Assembly: GCA_002698945.1 (NCBI GenBank)
Contig: NZZV01000021.1
Coordinates: forward strand, 1 to 32,113
From: Acidimicrobiaceae bacterium
GTDB lineage: Bacteria > Actinomycetota > Acidimicrobiia > Acidimicrobiales > Ilumatobacteraceae
Reading direction: 5' to 3'
Length of the DNA stretch: 32,113 bases
A program made the position numbers and the translations under genes. Of the stretch, positions 1 through 7,591 are shown piece by piece. Position 1 is the first letter of the stretch. Each line of letters begins with the position of its first letter. A model generated the notes under the pieces. That model had not been told where the DNA came from. It made no database searches and saw only the letters and a list, made by a program, of their open reading frames with translations.

Positions 1-40
1 AGCTGGGGCTCGTCGAGCGCGGTGCGCTCGACGGCGGTGA

Positions 41-496
41 TCAGGACTCGTCGTTCGGTTCGGGTGAGTCGGACGAGGTGGCTTCGATCGCGTCGGCGTC
101 GGCGGTGCCGAGTTCGGGCGCCGAGGTGGCGATCTCGATGGTACGGGCCTCGGGCTCGTCGTACGAACCGACTCGGACGGTCAGACGGCCGTCGACGTGG
201 TGGGCGCTGACCTTGTCGGGGTCGAGCCTGCCGCCGAGGCGGAGGCTGCGCTTCCATGTGAGCTCGTCGGTGTCGACGGCGAGGGTGAGCGTCGTGCCGG
301 TGACCTCGACCTGGACGGCGGAGGCGGAGATGCCGGGCAGGTCGACGGTGAGGACGTACTCACTGCCGGACCAGCTGCCGTCGACCACGGGGCCGGTCGG
401 GCGCCGGTTGTCGAAGAACGAGGTGGCGAGTTGGTCGAACGCTCGGTCGAAGCCGAGGTCGAACGCCGAGGGGGCGGTGCGGTGACGAACGATCAT
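41..496 (-). CDS. Small heat shock protein (Hsp20/alpha-crystallin family)
   Basis: A 151-residue cytosolic holdase chaperone that would bind unfolding proteins without ATP. The N-terminus (MIVRHRTAPSAFDLGFDRAF) resembles the short N-terminal arm of actinobacterial Hsp20 proteins. Residues about 38-115 form the alpha-crystallin beta-sandwich, with the family's typical strand pattern (SEYVLTVDLPGI, then VQVEVTGTTLTLAVD). The tail is acidic and Ser/Asp rich. A start 21 codons further upstream is open, but the chosen ATG has AGGAG seven bases before it, and the extra residues would be encoded by the leader between promoter and ribosome site. A strong promoter with an overlapping palindrome lies upstream, consistent with stress regulation. 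The gene is divergent from prfA. The family call is firm; clients are unknown. Confidence 0.9.
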   Translation of the reverse strand: MIVRHRTAPSAFDLGFDRAFDQLATSFFDNRRPTGPVVDGSWSGSEYVLTVDLPGISASAVQVEVTGTTLTLAVDTDELTWKRSLRLGGRLDPDKVSAHHVDGRLTVRVGSYDEPEARTIEIATSAPELGTADADAIEATSSDSPEPNDES

Positions 497-540
497 GTCG
501 TGACTCCTGTTGCGGTTGTTCGATTGCGGTGATGGTGATT

Positions 541-557
541 GCTGAGACCGGCTCAGC
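541..557 (-). promoter_or_regulatory. Hairpin in the hsp20 5' leader
   Basis: GCTGAG and CTCAGC (541-546 and 552-557) are exact inverted repeats around a 5 nt loop. They lie just downstream of the predicted hsp20 transcription start and about 45 nt before the start codon. It could act as an mRNA hairpin or a second operator. No function is shown by the sequence alone. Confidence 0.35.
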
Positions 558-561
558 ACTG

Positions 562-598
562 ATGATGTACATCATACAGAAATCATGAGTCGATGCAA
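562..598 (-). promoter_or_regulatory. hsp20 promoter with overlapping 14 bp palindromic operator
   Basis: Read on the minus strand, TTGCAT (593-598) and TATGAT (571-576) are separated by 16 bp and match -35 and -10 elements. A perfect 14 bp palindrome, ATGATGTACATCAT (562-575), covers most of the -10 box and the expected start point. A repressor bound there would block polymerase. The sequence is neither CIRCE (HrcA) nor the HspR HAIR inverted repeat, so the regulator is unassigned. Confidence 0.6.
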
Positions 599-636
599 CT
601 CAGGATTGACAGGACTGACGAGGCCATGGCCTCGGA

Positions 637-642
637 TAGCCT
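637..642 (+). promoter_or_regulatory. Candidate -10 box of prfA (leaderless)
   Basis: TAGCCT ends 9 nt before the prfA ATG and no Shine-Dalgarno sequence is present, so transcription may begin at or next to the start codon. A TTGACA at 606-611 is too far upstream to pair well; the CTGACG at 615-620, 16 bp away, is a better -35 candidate. Confidence 0.4.
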
Positions 643-651
643 CAAGACGCC

Positions 652-1737
652 ATGCTCGACACCGGTGTCGCCGACCGCCTGACGTCGGCCGGAGAGGAGT
701 TCCGCGAACTCGAGGCGCGCCTTGCCGATCCGGCGACCCACGCCGATCCGAGCGTGCTGCGATCGGTGTCGCAGCGGTACCGCGAGCTCGAACCCCTCGT
801 CGCTGCGTGGTCGGCATATCGCAGCCGCACCGACGACCTCCAAGCGGCGCTCGAGCTGCTCGACGGCGCCACCAGTGCCGACGACCGCGATCTGGCCGGT
901 GTCGAGGTCGCCGAAGCACAGACCGACCTCGAACAGCTCGAGGCGCAGCTACGCGAGCTCCTGCTGCCACGCGACCCGCACGCCGGCCGAGCGGTGATCA
1001 TGGAGATCCGCGGCGCCGAGGGCGGCGAGGAGGCCAACCTGTTCGCCCGTGACCTGTACGACATGTACGTCGCCTACGCCGCAGTGCGCAAGTGGAAGGT
1101 CGAAACGCTGTCGCACGATCCGAGCGACCTCGGCGGTGTCAATCAGGTGGCGTTCGTCGTGCGTGGCGACGACGCGTGGCAGCACCTCAAGTTCGAGGGC
1201 GGTCCCCATCGGGTGCAGCGGGTGCCGGTGACCGAGAGTCAGGGGCGTGTCCACACCTCGTCGGCGACCGTCGCCGTGCTGCCCGAGGTCGACGAGGTCG
1301 AGGTCACGATCGACGACCGCGACCTCGAGATCGACGTCTACCGATCGTCCGGGGCCGGTGGCCAGCACGTCAACACCACCGACTCGGCCGTGCGCATCAC
1401 CCATGTGCCCTCCGGCATCGTCGTGACGATGCAGGACGAGCGCAGCCAGCTCCAGAACCGCGCACGCGCCATGCAGGTGTTGCGAGCCCGGCTCTTCGAG
1501 CAGGCCCAACGCGATCGCGACGCCGAGATGTCCGAGGAACGTCGGTCCCAGCTCGGCGGGGGCGGCCGGAGCGAGAAGATCCGCACGTACAACTACAAGG
1601 AGAGCCGCGTCACCGATCACCGGATCGGATTCACGATCTACCGGCTCGACGACGTGCTCGCCGGCCAGCTCGATCTCGTCGTCGAACCGCTGTTGCGCGA
1701 GGAGCGGGCGCGCCAGCTCGCCGACACTGTCTCATGA
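652..1737 (+). CDS. prfA: Peptide chain release factor 1
   Basis: Class I release factor of 361 residues, the usual RF1 length. It recognises UAA and UAG in the ribosomal A site and triggers hydrolysis of peptidyl-tRNA. The catalytic GGQ tripeptide is at residues 236-238 (SSGAGGQHVNTT). The codon-recognition tripeptide P-V-T is at about 192-194, in a context (RVPVTESQGRVHTSS) that fits RF1 rather than RF2, which carries SPF. The coiled-coil domain 1 covers roughly residues 1-105. The ATG lacks a ribosome binding site and has a -10-like TAGCCT 9 nt upstream, so the message may be leaderless. The stop overlaps the prmC start (ATGA), which couples the factor to the enzyme that methylates its GGQ glutamine. 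Confidence 0.97.
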   Translation: MLDTGVADRLTSAGEEFRELEARLADPATHADPSVLRSVSQRYRELEPLVAAWSAYRSRTDDLQAALELLDGATSADDRDLAGVEVAEAQTDLEQLEAQLRELLLPRDPHAGRAVIMEIRGAEGGEEANLFARDLYDMYVAYAAVRKWKVETLSHDPSDLGGVNQVAFVVRGDDAWQHLKFEGGPHRVQRVPVTESQGRVHTSSATVAVLPEVDEVEVTIDDRDLEIDVYRSSGAGGQHVNTTDSAVRITHVPSGIVVTMQDERSQLQNRARAMQVLRARLFEQAQRDRDAEMSEERRSQLGGGGRSEKIRTYNYKESRVTDHRIGFTIYRLDDVLAGQLDLVVEPLLREERARQLADTVS

Positions 1738-2609
1738 GCGCCGACGCCGATGATGCCGGCGACGCCGCCGACGTGTTGACGCTGCGTCGGCTGTGGCAGC
1801 AGACCGCCGACGTGCTCGGCAGTCGACACGAGGCCCGCTGGATCTGCGAGGTCGCCACGGCGCTCGACGGTGACGAGTTCGAGGCCGCACTCGATCAACC
1901 GGTGACCGAGCGGATGGTGCAGCACCACGACGCAATGGTCGCGCGCTACCGCTCCGGCGAACCGCTCCAGTACGTACTCGGCCGGTGGGGCTTTCGACGC
2001 CTCGACCTCGCCGTCGACCGTCGCGTGCTGATCCCGAGGCCCGAGACCGAGCTCGTCGTCGAGTCGGTGCTCGACCTCGTTCGCGACCTGCCGCACCGGC
2101 GGATCGCCGACCTCGGGACCGGCTCCGGGGCGATCGGTCTCGCGTTGGCGGACGAACTCCCGCTCGACGGGACCGAGATCTGGCTGTCGGACGCCGACGG
2201 CGACGCGCTGGACGTCGCCCGGGCGAACCTGGCCGGCATCGGTCGGGCGGCGCGCAACGTCCGGGTGAACCAGGGCGACTGGTTCGAGGCGCTGCCCGAC
2301 GGCGACCGGTTCGACGTGATCGTCAGTAACCCGCCTTACGTCGCCGACGGCTCGGAACTGCTCGACGCCTCGGTGCGCGAGTGGGAGCCGGCGGTCGCCC
2401 TGTTCGCCGGCGCCGACGGCCTCGACGACTATCGCCGCATCGTGCCCGGCGCATCCGAACATCTCACGACGACCGGGTCGCTGGTGCTCGAGATCGGCAC
2501 CGACCAGGGCGCCGCGGTGCGCTCGATGTGTCTCGCTGCCGGGTTCCGCACCGTCGACGTGCGTCCCGACCTCGCCGGCCACGACCGCCTCGTCATCGCC
2601 ACCCGCTGA
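1734..2609 (+). CDS. prmC: Peptide chain release factor N5-glutamine methyltransferase
   Basis: SAM-dependent methyltransferase of 291 residues that methylates the glutamine of the GGQ motif in release factors, raising termination efficiency. An N-terminal helical release-factor-binding domain spans about residues 1-95 and contains the family sequence PLQYVLGRWGF. The Rossmann SAM-binding domain has the glycine-rich loop IADLGTGSGAIGLALA at about 121-136. The catalytic NPPY motif is at residues 199-202 (VSNPPYVADGSELL). The ATG overlaps the prfA stop codon by ATGA, a classical arrangement for this pair. The gene is followed immediately by the seven-copy tandem repeat array. Confidence 0.96.
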   Translation: MSADADDAGDAADVLTLRRLWQQTADVLGSRHEARWICEVATALDGDEFEAALDQPVTERMVQHHDAMVARYRSGEPLQYVLGRWGFRRLDLAVDRRVLIPRPETELVVESVLDLVRDLPHRRIADLGTGSGAIGLALADELPLDGTEIWLSDADGDALDVARANLAGIGRAARNVRVNQGDWFEALPDGDRFDVIVSNPPYVADGSELLDASVREWEPAVALFAGADGLDDYRRIVPGASEHLTTTGSLVLEIGTDQGAAVRSMCLAAGFRTVDVRPDLAGHDRLVIATR

Positions 2610-2634
2610 CCCGCCCCGTTTTCTGGGCGGCGGT

Positions 2635-3083
2635 GGTGCGGGATGTCGGACGTGTGCCGCCGAGAACCGGGTGGTTACTCGGTGGCGTTCTGGGCGTCTC
2701 GGGTGCGGGATGTCGGACGTGTGCCGCCGAGAAGTCGGCGTGGGTTCGGCCCGTTGCGTTCTTGGCGTCGCTGGTGCGGGATGTCGGACGTGTGCCGCCG
2801 AGAACCGGGGTGGTTGCTCGGTGGCGTTGTGGGCGTCGCTGGTGCGGGATGTCGGACGTGAGCCGCCGAGAAGCTGGCGTGGGTTCGGTCTGTTGCGTTG
2901 TGGGCGTCGCTGGTGCGGGATGTCGGACGTGTGCCGCCGAGAACCAGGGGTGGTTCGGTCTGTGGCGTTCTGGGCGGCGGTGGTGCGAGATGTCGGACGT
3001 GTGCCGCCGAGAACCAGGGGTGGTTCGGTCTGTGACGTTCTGGGCGGCGGTGGTGCGGGATGTCGGACGTGTGCCGCCGAGAA
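2635..3083. repeat. Seven-copy ~70 bp tandem repeat array between convergent genes
   Basis: A nearly invariant 32 bp core, beginning GGTGCGGGATGTCGG and ending GCCGAGAA, occurs at 2635-2666, 2702-2733, 2773-2804, 2841-2872, 2912-2943, 2982-3013 and 3052-3083. The intervening 35-39 bp are themselves repeated in three types arranged A-B-A-B-C-C. The first two pairs therefore arose as ~139 bp dimers and the last two as ~70 bp monomers. The array fills the whole 476 bp gap between prmC and the opposing aldolase gene, and its last core stops 2 bp short of the aldolase stop codon. No credible gene lies here: the open frames on both strands are repeat translations. There are no cas genes, and the spacers are not unique. 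Confidence 0.93.
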
Positions 3084-3085
3084 GC

Positions 3086-3862
3086 TCAGTACATGGCGTC
3101 CGGGGCGGCGTCGTCGTGGTCGCCGGTGGCGGCGGCGACCTCGCGTTCGAAGCCGGATCGCACCGCCAACGCGTCGCTCGCGACGGTGATCATCCGGAAC
3201 CCCTGCTGTCGTCGGCGACCGGCGAGCGAACCGGTCGCATGGATGCCGGCCACGACGTCGTGGCGGGCACACGCGTCGGCGATCGTGGCGAGCGCATCGT
3301 CGAACGCCGGCTCACCGTCGTTGTTCCCCGGTGGGAGGCCGAGGCTCACCGACAGGTCGGCCGGCCCGACATACACGGCGTCGATACCGGGGCACTCCAG
3401 GATCTCGTCGAGGTTCGCCATCGCCTCGACCGTCTCGATCATCGGGATCACGGCGACGTGCTCGCCGGCCCAGCGCTGGTAGTCGTCGCGCCGGAGCCCT
3501 GCCATCATCGGCCCCCAGCTGCGGGCACCGACGGGTGCGTAACGCGCCGCCTGGACGACGGCCTCGGCTTCGGCCCGCGTGTTCACCATCGGGACGATGA
3601 CCCCGTGGGCGCCGGCGTCGAGCGTCTTGCCGATCACACCGGGCTCGTTCCACGGCACACGAGCGATCGGCACGTTGCCGGCCAGCTCGATCGCAGTGAA
3701 GGCGGCGACGCACGTCATCGGATCGTTGACGCCGTGTTGGGTGTCGACACAGACATAGCTCACCGGCTGCCGTGCCGCGATCTCGGCGGTGATCGGCGAC
3801 GGCAGTTGGATCCACAGTCCGAGGGTCTCGTCTCCGGCGGCCCAATGCTGGCGCAAGCTCAT
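3086..3862 (-). CDS. HpcH/HpaI family aldolase/citrate lyase-type protein
   Basis: A 258-residue TIM-barrel metal-dependent class II aldolase of the 2-keto-3-deoxy acid / 4-hydroxy-2-oxoheptanedioate type, which cleaves or forms 2-oxo acids using pyruvate enolate. Visible family signatures are the DTQHG segment near residue 40, the catalytic arginine in IARVPWNEPG, the metal-ligand glutamate in VIPMIETVEAM, and the metal aspartate in VYVGPADLSVSLGLPPG. The length matches the family. The ATG chosen (MSLRQHWAAGDE) gives the expected N-terminus; the much longer open frame upstream runs antisense through other genes. It is divergent from chorismate mutase (100 bp gap) and converges on prmC. The true substrate cannot be read from sequence. 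Confidence 0.88.
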   Translation of the reverse strand: MSLRQHWAAGDETLGLWIQLPSPITAEIAARQPVSYVCVDTQHGVNDPMTCVAAFTAIELAGNVPIARVPWNEPGVIGKTLDAGAHGVIVPMVNTRAEAEAVVQAARYAPVGARSWGPMMAGLRRDDYQRWAGEHVAVIPMIETVEAMANLDEILECPGIDAVYVGPADLSVSLGLPPGNNDGEPAFDDALATIADACARHDVVAGIHATGSLAGRRRQQGFRMITVASDALAVRSGFEREVAAATGDHDDAAPDAMY

Positions 3863-3949
3863 GGTCGGATTCTGGCAGACCGTACCGCCGTCGACGCAGC
3901 CGTCGCCCGGTCGCGCTGAGGCGGTCGGGGACCTCCGGCACCGATCCGG

Positions 3950-3955
3950 TAGGTT
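3950..3955 (+). promoter_or_regulatory. Candidate -10 box of chorismate mutase gene (leaderless)
   Basis: TAGGTT ends 7 nt before the GTG start and no Shine-Dalgarno sequence is visible between them, the same layout as at prfA, ppgK and ccmA. Confidence 0.4.
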
Positions 3956-3962
3956 GCGGCGG

Positions 3963-4247
3963 GTGAGCGACGAGCAACTGGACGGGTACCGGTCGAGCAT
4001 CGACAACATCGACGCAGCGCTGATCCACCTGCTCGCCGAACGGTTCAAGATCACCCAGGCCGTCGGACGGTACAAGGCGGCCGCCGGGCTGCCCGCCGCC
4101 GACCCTGACCGTGAGGCACGCCAGATCGCCCGCCTCCGATCGCTGGCGGAGGAGGCGGGGCTCGATCCGGTCTTCTCGGAGAAGTTCCTCCGGTTCATCG
4201 TCGCCGAGGTGATCCACCACCACCAGCGCATCGCCGAAGAACGCTGA
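3963..4247 (+). CDS. Chorismate mutase, AroQ class
   Basis: A 94-residue all-helical enzyme that converts chorismate to prephenate for phenylalanine and tyrosine synthesis. The active-site residues of E. coli chorismate mutase (R11, R28, K39, D48, R51, E52) are all present here shifted by one: R10, R27, K38, D47, R50 and E51. The three-helix pattern is intact, ending in VAEVIHHHQRIAEER. It stands alone, not fused to prephenate dehydratase, and has no signal peptide, so it is the cytosolic form. The GTG start gives VSDEQLDGYR. It has a -10-like box 7 nt upstream and no ribosome binding site. The longer in-frame extension upstream overlaps the opposing aldolase gene and was rejected. Confidence 0.9.
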   Translation: MSDEQLDGYRSSIDNIDAALIHLLAERFKITQAVGRYKAAAGLPAADPDREARQIARLRSLAEEAGLDPVFSEKFLRFIVAEVIHHHQRIAEER

Positions 4248-4276
4248 CGCCGGGCGGACCGGTGCGGGCGGGTGCG

Positions 4277-4291
4277 GGCCGGTGCCCGGCC
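4277..4291 (+). terminator. Possible terminator hairpin after chorismate mutase
   Basis: GGCCGG and CCGGCC pair around a 3 nt loop, 30 bp after the chorismate mutase stop and 31 bp before the next start. No T-run follows, so it is a stable hairpin rather than a proven intrinsic terminator. Confidence 0.3.
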
Positions 4292-4322
4292 GTGCCAGAA
4301 CGGCGATTGAATCGACCACGTC

Positions 4323-5546
4323 ATGAACGAACGCGTCGACATCGCCGTCATCGGTGGTGGGCCAGCGGGTGCCGCCACCGCGATCCGTGCCGCCCGGCGC
4401 GGCGCGAAGGTGGTCGTGTTCGAGAAGGCGCCCCACGGTCGCGACAAGATCTGTGGCGACGGTCTCACGCCGCGAGCGGTGCAGGCACTCGACGATCTCG
4501 ACATCCCGCTCGCCGACGCACACCTCGTCGACGGCCTCCGGATGATCGCCGGCAAGCGCGAGCGGGAGTTGCCGTGGTCGGACGGTGACCGTTTCCCCGC
4601 CCACGGGGCGGTGTGGCCGCGTCGGCGGCTCGACGCGGCACTGATCGACGCCGCGGTCGGCGCCGGCGCCGACGTCCGGTTCGACACCGAAGCCGAGCCG
4701 CTGTTCGGCGACGGCGGCGCCGTGACCGGCGTGCGCGCCGGCGCCGAGACGTTCGACGCTGCCCTCGTCGTGGCGGCGACCGGAGCTCCGGGCAAGGTCG
4801 CACGCATGCTCGGCGCCGAACGCGACCCGAACGAACCGTACGGTCTGGCGATCCGGTCGTACGTCGAGAGCCCCCGTCACGACGATGCCCTGATCGAGGC
4901 GTGCCTGACGATCAAGGATCAGCACGGCACGTGGGTCCCGGGGTACGGCTGGATGTTCCCGTGCGGCGATGGCACGGTCAACATCGGCGTCGGCGCCCTG
5001 TCGACGATGAAGGGGTTCAAGTCACTCAACCTGAACCACCTGCTCGACTCGTACCGCTCGCTGGTGCACGACTCGTGGGGCATCGGCCCGAATCTCGAAC
5101 GGCCCCGGGCCTGGCGACTCCCGATGAGCGCGATCAAGCGGCACGGACGCGGCTGGGTGGCGATCGGTGACGCCGCGGGCCTCGTCAACCCGATGAACGG
5201 TGAGGGCATCGACTACGGACTCGAGTCGGGGATGCTCGCCGCCGATCTGTTCCTCGACGACCCGGCCACCGCGCCCGCCGAGTACGACCGGCTGATCGGC
5301 GAGCGGTTCGACGACTTCCTCCGCACCGGTCGACGGTTCGCGTTCCTGATCGGCCATCCCGGTCTGATGCGCACCGGCCTCCGCTTCGCCGTCGGCACCG
5401 ACGCGATTGCGAAGATCACCCTGCAGGTCATGGGCAACCTCGTCGACGCCGACACTCCCGGTGCGGCGGGACGGACGATGCGGGCCGCGAGCACGACGTT
5501 GCGGCTCGCCGACCCGGTCCTGCGCAAGACCCGCGCCAGGGCCTGA
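4323..5546 (+). CDS. Geranylgeranyl reductase family FAD-dependent oxidoreductase
   Basis: A 407-residue flavoprotein. The N-terminal dinucleotide-binding motif is GGGPAG at residues 11-16, with the ribose-binding glutamate E34 at the end of the second strand. The family's [12 protein letters not shown] segment (residues 42-53) follows, and the second FAD-contact motif [15 protein letters not shown] begins at residue 282. These three blocks together are typical of the geranylgeranyl reductase / digeranylgeranylglycerophospholipid reductase family. In actinobacteria such enzymes hydrogenate isoprenoid chains, for example of menaquinone. Exact substrate is not determinable here. The ATG start begins directly with [13 protein letters not shown], the expected distance from the FAD motif. 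No ribosome binding site is evident. Confidence 0.88.
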   Translation: MNERVDIAVIGGGPAGAATAIRAARRGAKVVVFEKAPHGRDKICGDGLTPRAVQALDDLDIPLADAHLVDGLRMIAGKRERELPWSDGDRFPAHGAVWPRRRLDAALIDAAVGAGADVRFDTEAEPLFGDGGAVTGVRAGAETFDAALVVAATGAPGKVARMLGAERDPNEPYGLAIRSYVESPRHDDALIEACLTIKDQHGTWVPGYGWMFPCGDGTVNIGVGALSTMKGFKSLNLNHLLDSYRSLVHDSWGIGPNLERPRAWRLPMSAIKRHGRGWVAIGDAAGLVNPMNGEGIDYGLESGMLAADLFLDDPATAPAEYDRLIGERFDDFLRTGRRFAFLIGHPGLMRTGLRFAVGTDAIAKITLQVMGNLVDADTPGAAGRTMRAASTTLRLADPVLRKTRARA

Positions 5547-5588
5547 CGCCGCGCCGTCCGGCTGGCCTCGCAGCCACCGTCGATCGTC

Positions 5589-5594
5589 TACCGT
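5589..5594 (+). promoter_or_regulatory. Candidate -10 box of ppgK (leaderless)
   Basis: TACCGT ends 7 nt before the ppgK ATG, and no Shine-Dalgarno sequence is present. Confidence 0.35.
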
Positions 5595-5601
5595 CGCTGC
5601 G

Positions 5602-6336
5602 ATGCAGCGCTTCGGGATCGACATCGGTGGTACCGGCATGAAGGCGGCACCGGTCGATCTGGTGACCGGCGAGCTCGCCGCCGCACGTGCCCGCGTCGAC
5701 ACCCCGCAACCGGCCACGCCGGAGCGGGTCGCCGCCGTCGCGCGGCACCTCGTCGAGCATCACGATTGGAGCGGCCCGGTCGGCGTCTGCATGCCGTCGG
5801 TCGTGATGCATGGGGTCGTTCGCAGCGCGGCGAACATCGACGACTCCTGGATCGGGGTCGACGCCGACGCGCTGTTCAGCGACGCGATCGGGGCGCCGGT
5901 GCACGTCCTCAACGACGCCGACGCAGCGGGGCAGGCCGAGATGACCTGGGGCGTCGGCAAGGACCGGTCCGGCGTCGTGCTGTGCCTCACGTTCGGCACC
6001 GGCATCGGATCGGGGTTGTTCGTCGACGGCGTACTGGTTCCCAACACCGAATTCGGCCACGTCGAACTCGACGGCGCCGACGCCGAGGTGTCCGCCGCGG
6101 CGCGTGTCAGGCAGGCCGAGGGGTTGTCGTGGGTCGAGTGGGGCGACCGGGTCAACCGCTATCTGCAACACGTCGCGTTTATCGTGTCACCCGACCTGAT
6201 CATCCTCGGTGGCGGTGCCAGCAAGCGATCGGATCGGTGGCTGTCCCGCGTCCACGTCGAGTGCGACCTTGCGATCGCGGCGCTGGAGAACAACGCCGGG
6301 ATCGCCGGTGCCGCCCTGCACGCCCCGTCCGTCTGA
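5602..6336 (+). CDS. ppgK: Polyphosphate glucokinase (ROK family)
   Basis: A 244-residue sugar kinase of the ROK/ASKHA fold that phosphorylates glucose to glucose-6-phosphate using inorganic polyphosphate and often also ATP. The phosphate-1 loop is IDIGGTGMK at residues 4-12. The phosphate-2 loop is [12 protein letters not shown]. The glucose-binding signature [11 protein letters not shown] and the downstream [26 protein letters not shown] region are those of polyphosphate glucokinases rather than of ROK repressors; there is no helix-turn-helix domain. The length matches the family. It ends inside the first copy of a 4 x 17 bp repeat that separates it from the opposing antiporter gene. Confidence 0.9.
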   Translation: MQRFGIDIGGTGMKAAPVDLVTGELAAARARVDTPQPATPERVAAVARHLVEHHDWSGPVGVCMPSVVMHGVVRSAANIDDSWIGVDADALFSDAIGAPVHVLNDADAAGQAEMTWGVGKDRSGVVLCLTFGTGIGSGLFVDGVLVPNTEFGHVELDGADAEVSAAARVRQAEGLSWVEWGDRVNRYLQHVAFIVSPDLIILGGGASKRSDRWLSRVHVECDLAIAALENNAGIAGAALHAPSV

Positions 6337-6400
6337 CGTGCAGCACGAGCTGACGTGCAGCACGAGCTGACGTGCAGCACGAGCTGACGTGCAGCACGAG
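6333..6400. repeat. Four exact 17 bp tandem repeats between convergent genes
   Basis: CTGACGTGCAGCACGAG occurs four times without a mismatch (6333, 6350, 6367, 6384). Each unit contains the 11 bp palindrome CGTGCAGCACG. The first unit includes the ppgK stop codon and the array ends 5 bp before the opposing antiporter stop. The last unit with the following CTGCGTC can fold as a GCAGC/GCTGC hairpin, so a bidirectional terminator role is possible, though no T-run is present. Confidence 0.92.
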
Positions 6401-6405
6401 CTGCG

Positions 6406-7497
6406 TCAGATCGAGGTGCGGTCGAGTCGGTGGCTGCGGTAGGCGGCGACGGCGAACGTCAGCACCGTGAGCGGGATCACGAAGTAGAGAATCGCCGCAC
6501 CGAAGCCGTCGGAAGCGTCGTGGTCGCTGCTGTCGAGGACGAGGTACGTGATGTAGCCGGCGTAGTAGGCGAGGAAGATCACGCCTTCCCACCGCATCAG
6601 CGCGTAGCCGTTCCAGAAGATCGGCAGACACGCCACTGCCACCGCGATCATCACCGGGAGGTCGAGCGAGATGGCGCCGTCGGGGATCGGGAGCGACGAC
6701 GGGGACACGGCGGCAGTGATGCCGAGCACCGCCAGGATGTTGAACAGATTCGACCCGACGGCGTTGCCGACGGCGAGGTCGCGTTGGCCGCGAGCGGCCG
6801 CCAGGATCGACGTGGCGATCTCGGGCAGTGAGGTGCCGACCGCGACGACGGTGAGGCCGATCACCAGCTCGCTCACGCCGAGCGACGCGGCGATGTCGGT
6901 GGCCGCTTCCACCAGCGCCGACGAGCCGATCACCAGGAGGACGAGGCCGAGCAGGACGAACCCGACGTCGGCGAGTGCCGAGCTGGTGGCGAGATCGTCC
7001 AGGTCGATCGCGTCGTCGTACTCGGCTTCGATCTCGGCCTCCGACTTCCTGGCGCTGACGACCGTCCAGGTCACATAGCCGATCAGGACGGCGACGAACA
7101 CGACGCCTTCCCAGCGGTCGAGTTCGCCGTCGAGGCCGAGCAGGAAGACGACGATCGACAGCACCACCATGATCGGGACGTCGATCCGGACGATCCGTTG
7201 ATGGACGATCAAACCCCCGCCGACCACTGCCGACAGGCCGAGCACCAGGAGCACGTTGGCGATGTTCGACCCCACGACGTTGCCGACCGCGAGCTCGGCC
7301 TCGTCGTTGATGCCGGCGCCGAGGCTGACCGCGAGTTCGGGCGCGCTCGTGCCGAACGCGACCACGGTGAGGCCGATGACGACGGGGGAGAGTCCGGTTC
7401 GGCCGGCGAGTCGGGCGGCGCCACGAACGAGTGCTTCGGCGCCGATCACCAACCCGGCGACGCCGACCACGAAGAAGATGACGGTCGAGATGTCCAT
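6406..7497 (-). CDS. CaCA family cation antiporter (K+-dependent Na+/Ca2+ exchanger-like)
   Basis: A 363-residue integral membrane protein with about ten hydrophobic segments. It has the two inverted alpha-repeats of the Ca2+/cation antiporter superfamily. Repeat 1 contains GLTVVAFGTSAPELAVSLGA (residues ~42-61) and GNVVGSNIANVLLVLG (~72-87). Repeat 2 contains GLTVVAVGTSLPEIATSI and GNAVGSNLFNILAVLG. The ion-coordinating Glu (in SAPE and SLPE) and Asn (in GSN) residues are present in both halves. An acidic cytoplasmic loop rich in Glu/Asp separates the repeats. It would exchange Na+ or H+ for Ca2+ at the plasma membrane. The start ATG (MDISTVIFF) places the first helix at the N-terminus; a 46-codon upstream extension covers the divergent promoter region and was rejected. 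Confidence 0.9.
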   Translation of the reverse strand: MDISTVIFFVVGVAGLVIGAEALVRGAARLAGRTGLSPVVIGLTVVAFGTSAPELAVSLGAGINDEAELAVGNVVGSNIANVLLVLGLSAVVGGGLIVHQRIVRIDVPIMVVLSIVVFLLGLDGELDRWEGVVFVAVLIGYVTWTVVSARKSEAEIEAEYDDAIDLDDLATSSALADVGFVLLGLVLLVIGSSALVEAATDIAASLGVSELVIGLTVVAVGTSLPEIATSILAAARGQRDLAVGNAVGSNLFNILAVLGITAAVSPSSLPIPDGAISLDLPVMIAVAVACLPIFWNGYALMRWEGVIFLAYYAGYITYLVLDSSDHDASDGFGAAILYFVIPLTVLTFAVAAYRSHRLDRTSI

Positions 7498-7591
7498 GCG
7501 GGTGGTAGGAGTCTGGCGGCGGGAAGTCCCGACGCAAACCTGCACCGAGTCGGGCGTTTCGAGTTGTCGTCCAGAGGGGTACCGGCGTCGC

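Noticed and set aside
1-40. Partial minus-strand gene running off the left edge (frame reading ITAVERTALDEPQ)
   Set aside because: It looks coding-like and could be the next gene after hsp20, but about 13 codons with no start or stop cannot support a call.
541-557. HspR (HAIR) operator before hsp20
   Set aside because: The half-sites CTGAG/CTCAG resemble HAIR but the spacing is 5 nt instead of about 9 and the consensus bases differ.
606-611. TTGACA as the prfA -35 box
   Set aside because: No -10 element lies 16-18 bp downstream; the only good TANNNT is 25 bp away.
2635-3083. CRISPR array
   Set aside because: Repeat and spacer lengths look right, but the spacers recur in three types, the core is not a typical CRISPR repeat and no cas gene is in the window.
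2610-3085. Protein genes read through the 70 bp repeats on either strand
   Set aside because: Several frames are open only because the repeat contains no stops; the translations are repetitive Arg/Pro/Ser strings with no start signal.
3086-4925. Long minus-strand ORFs covering chorismate mutase and the flavoprotein start
   Set aside because: These are antisense shadows in a GC-rich sequence; the plus-strand frames carry recognisable active-site motifs.
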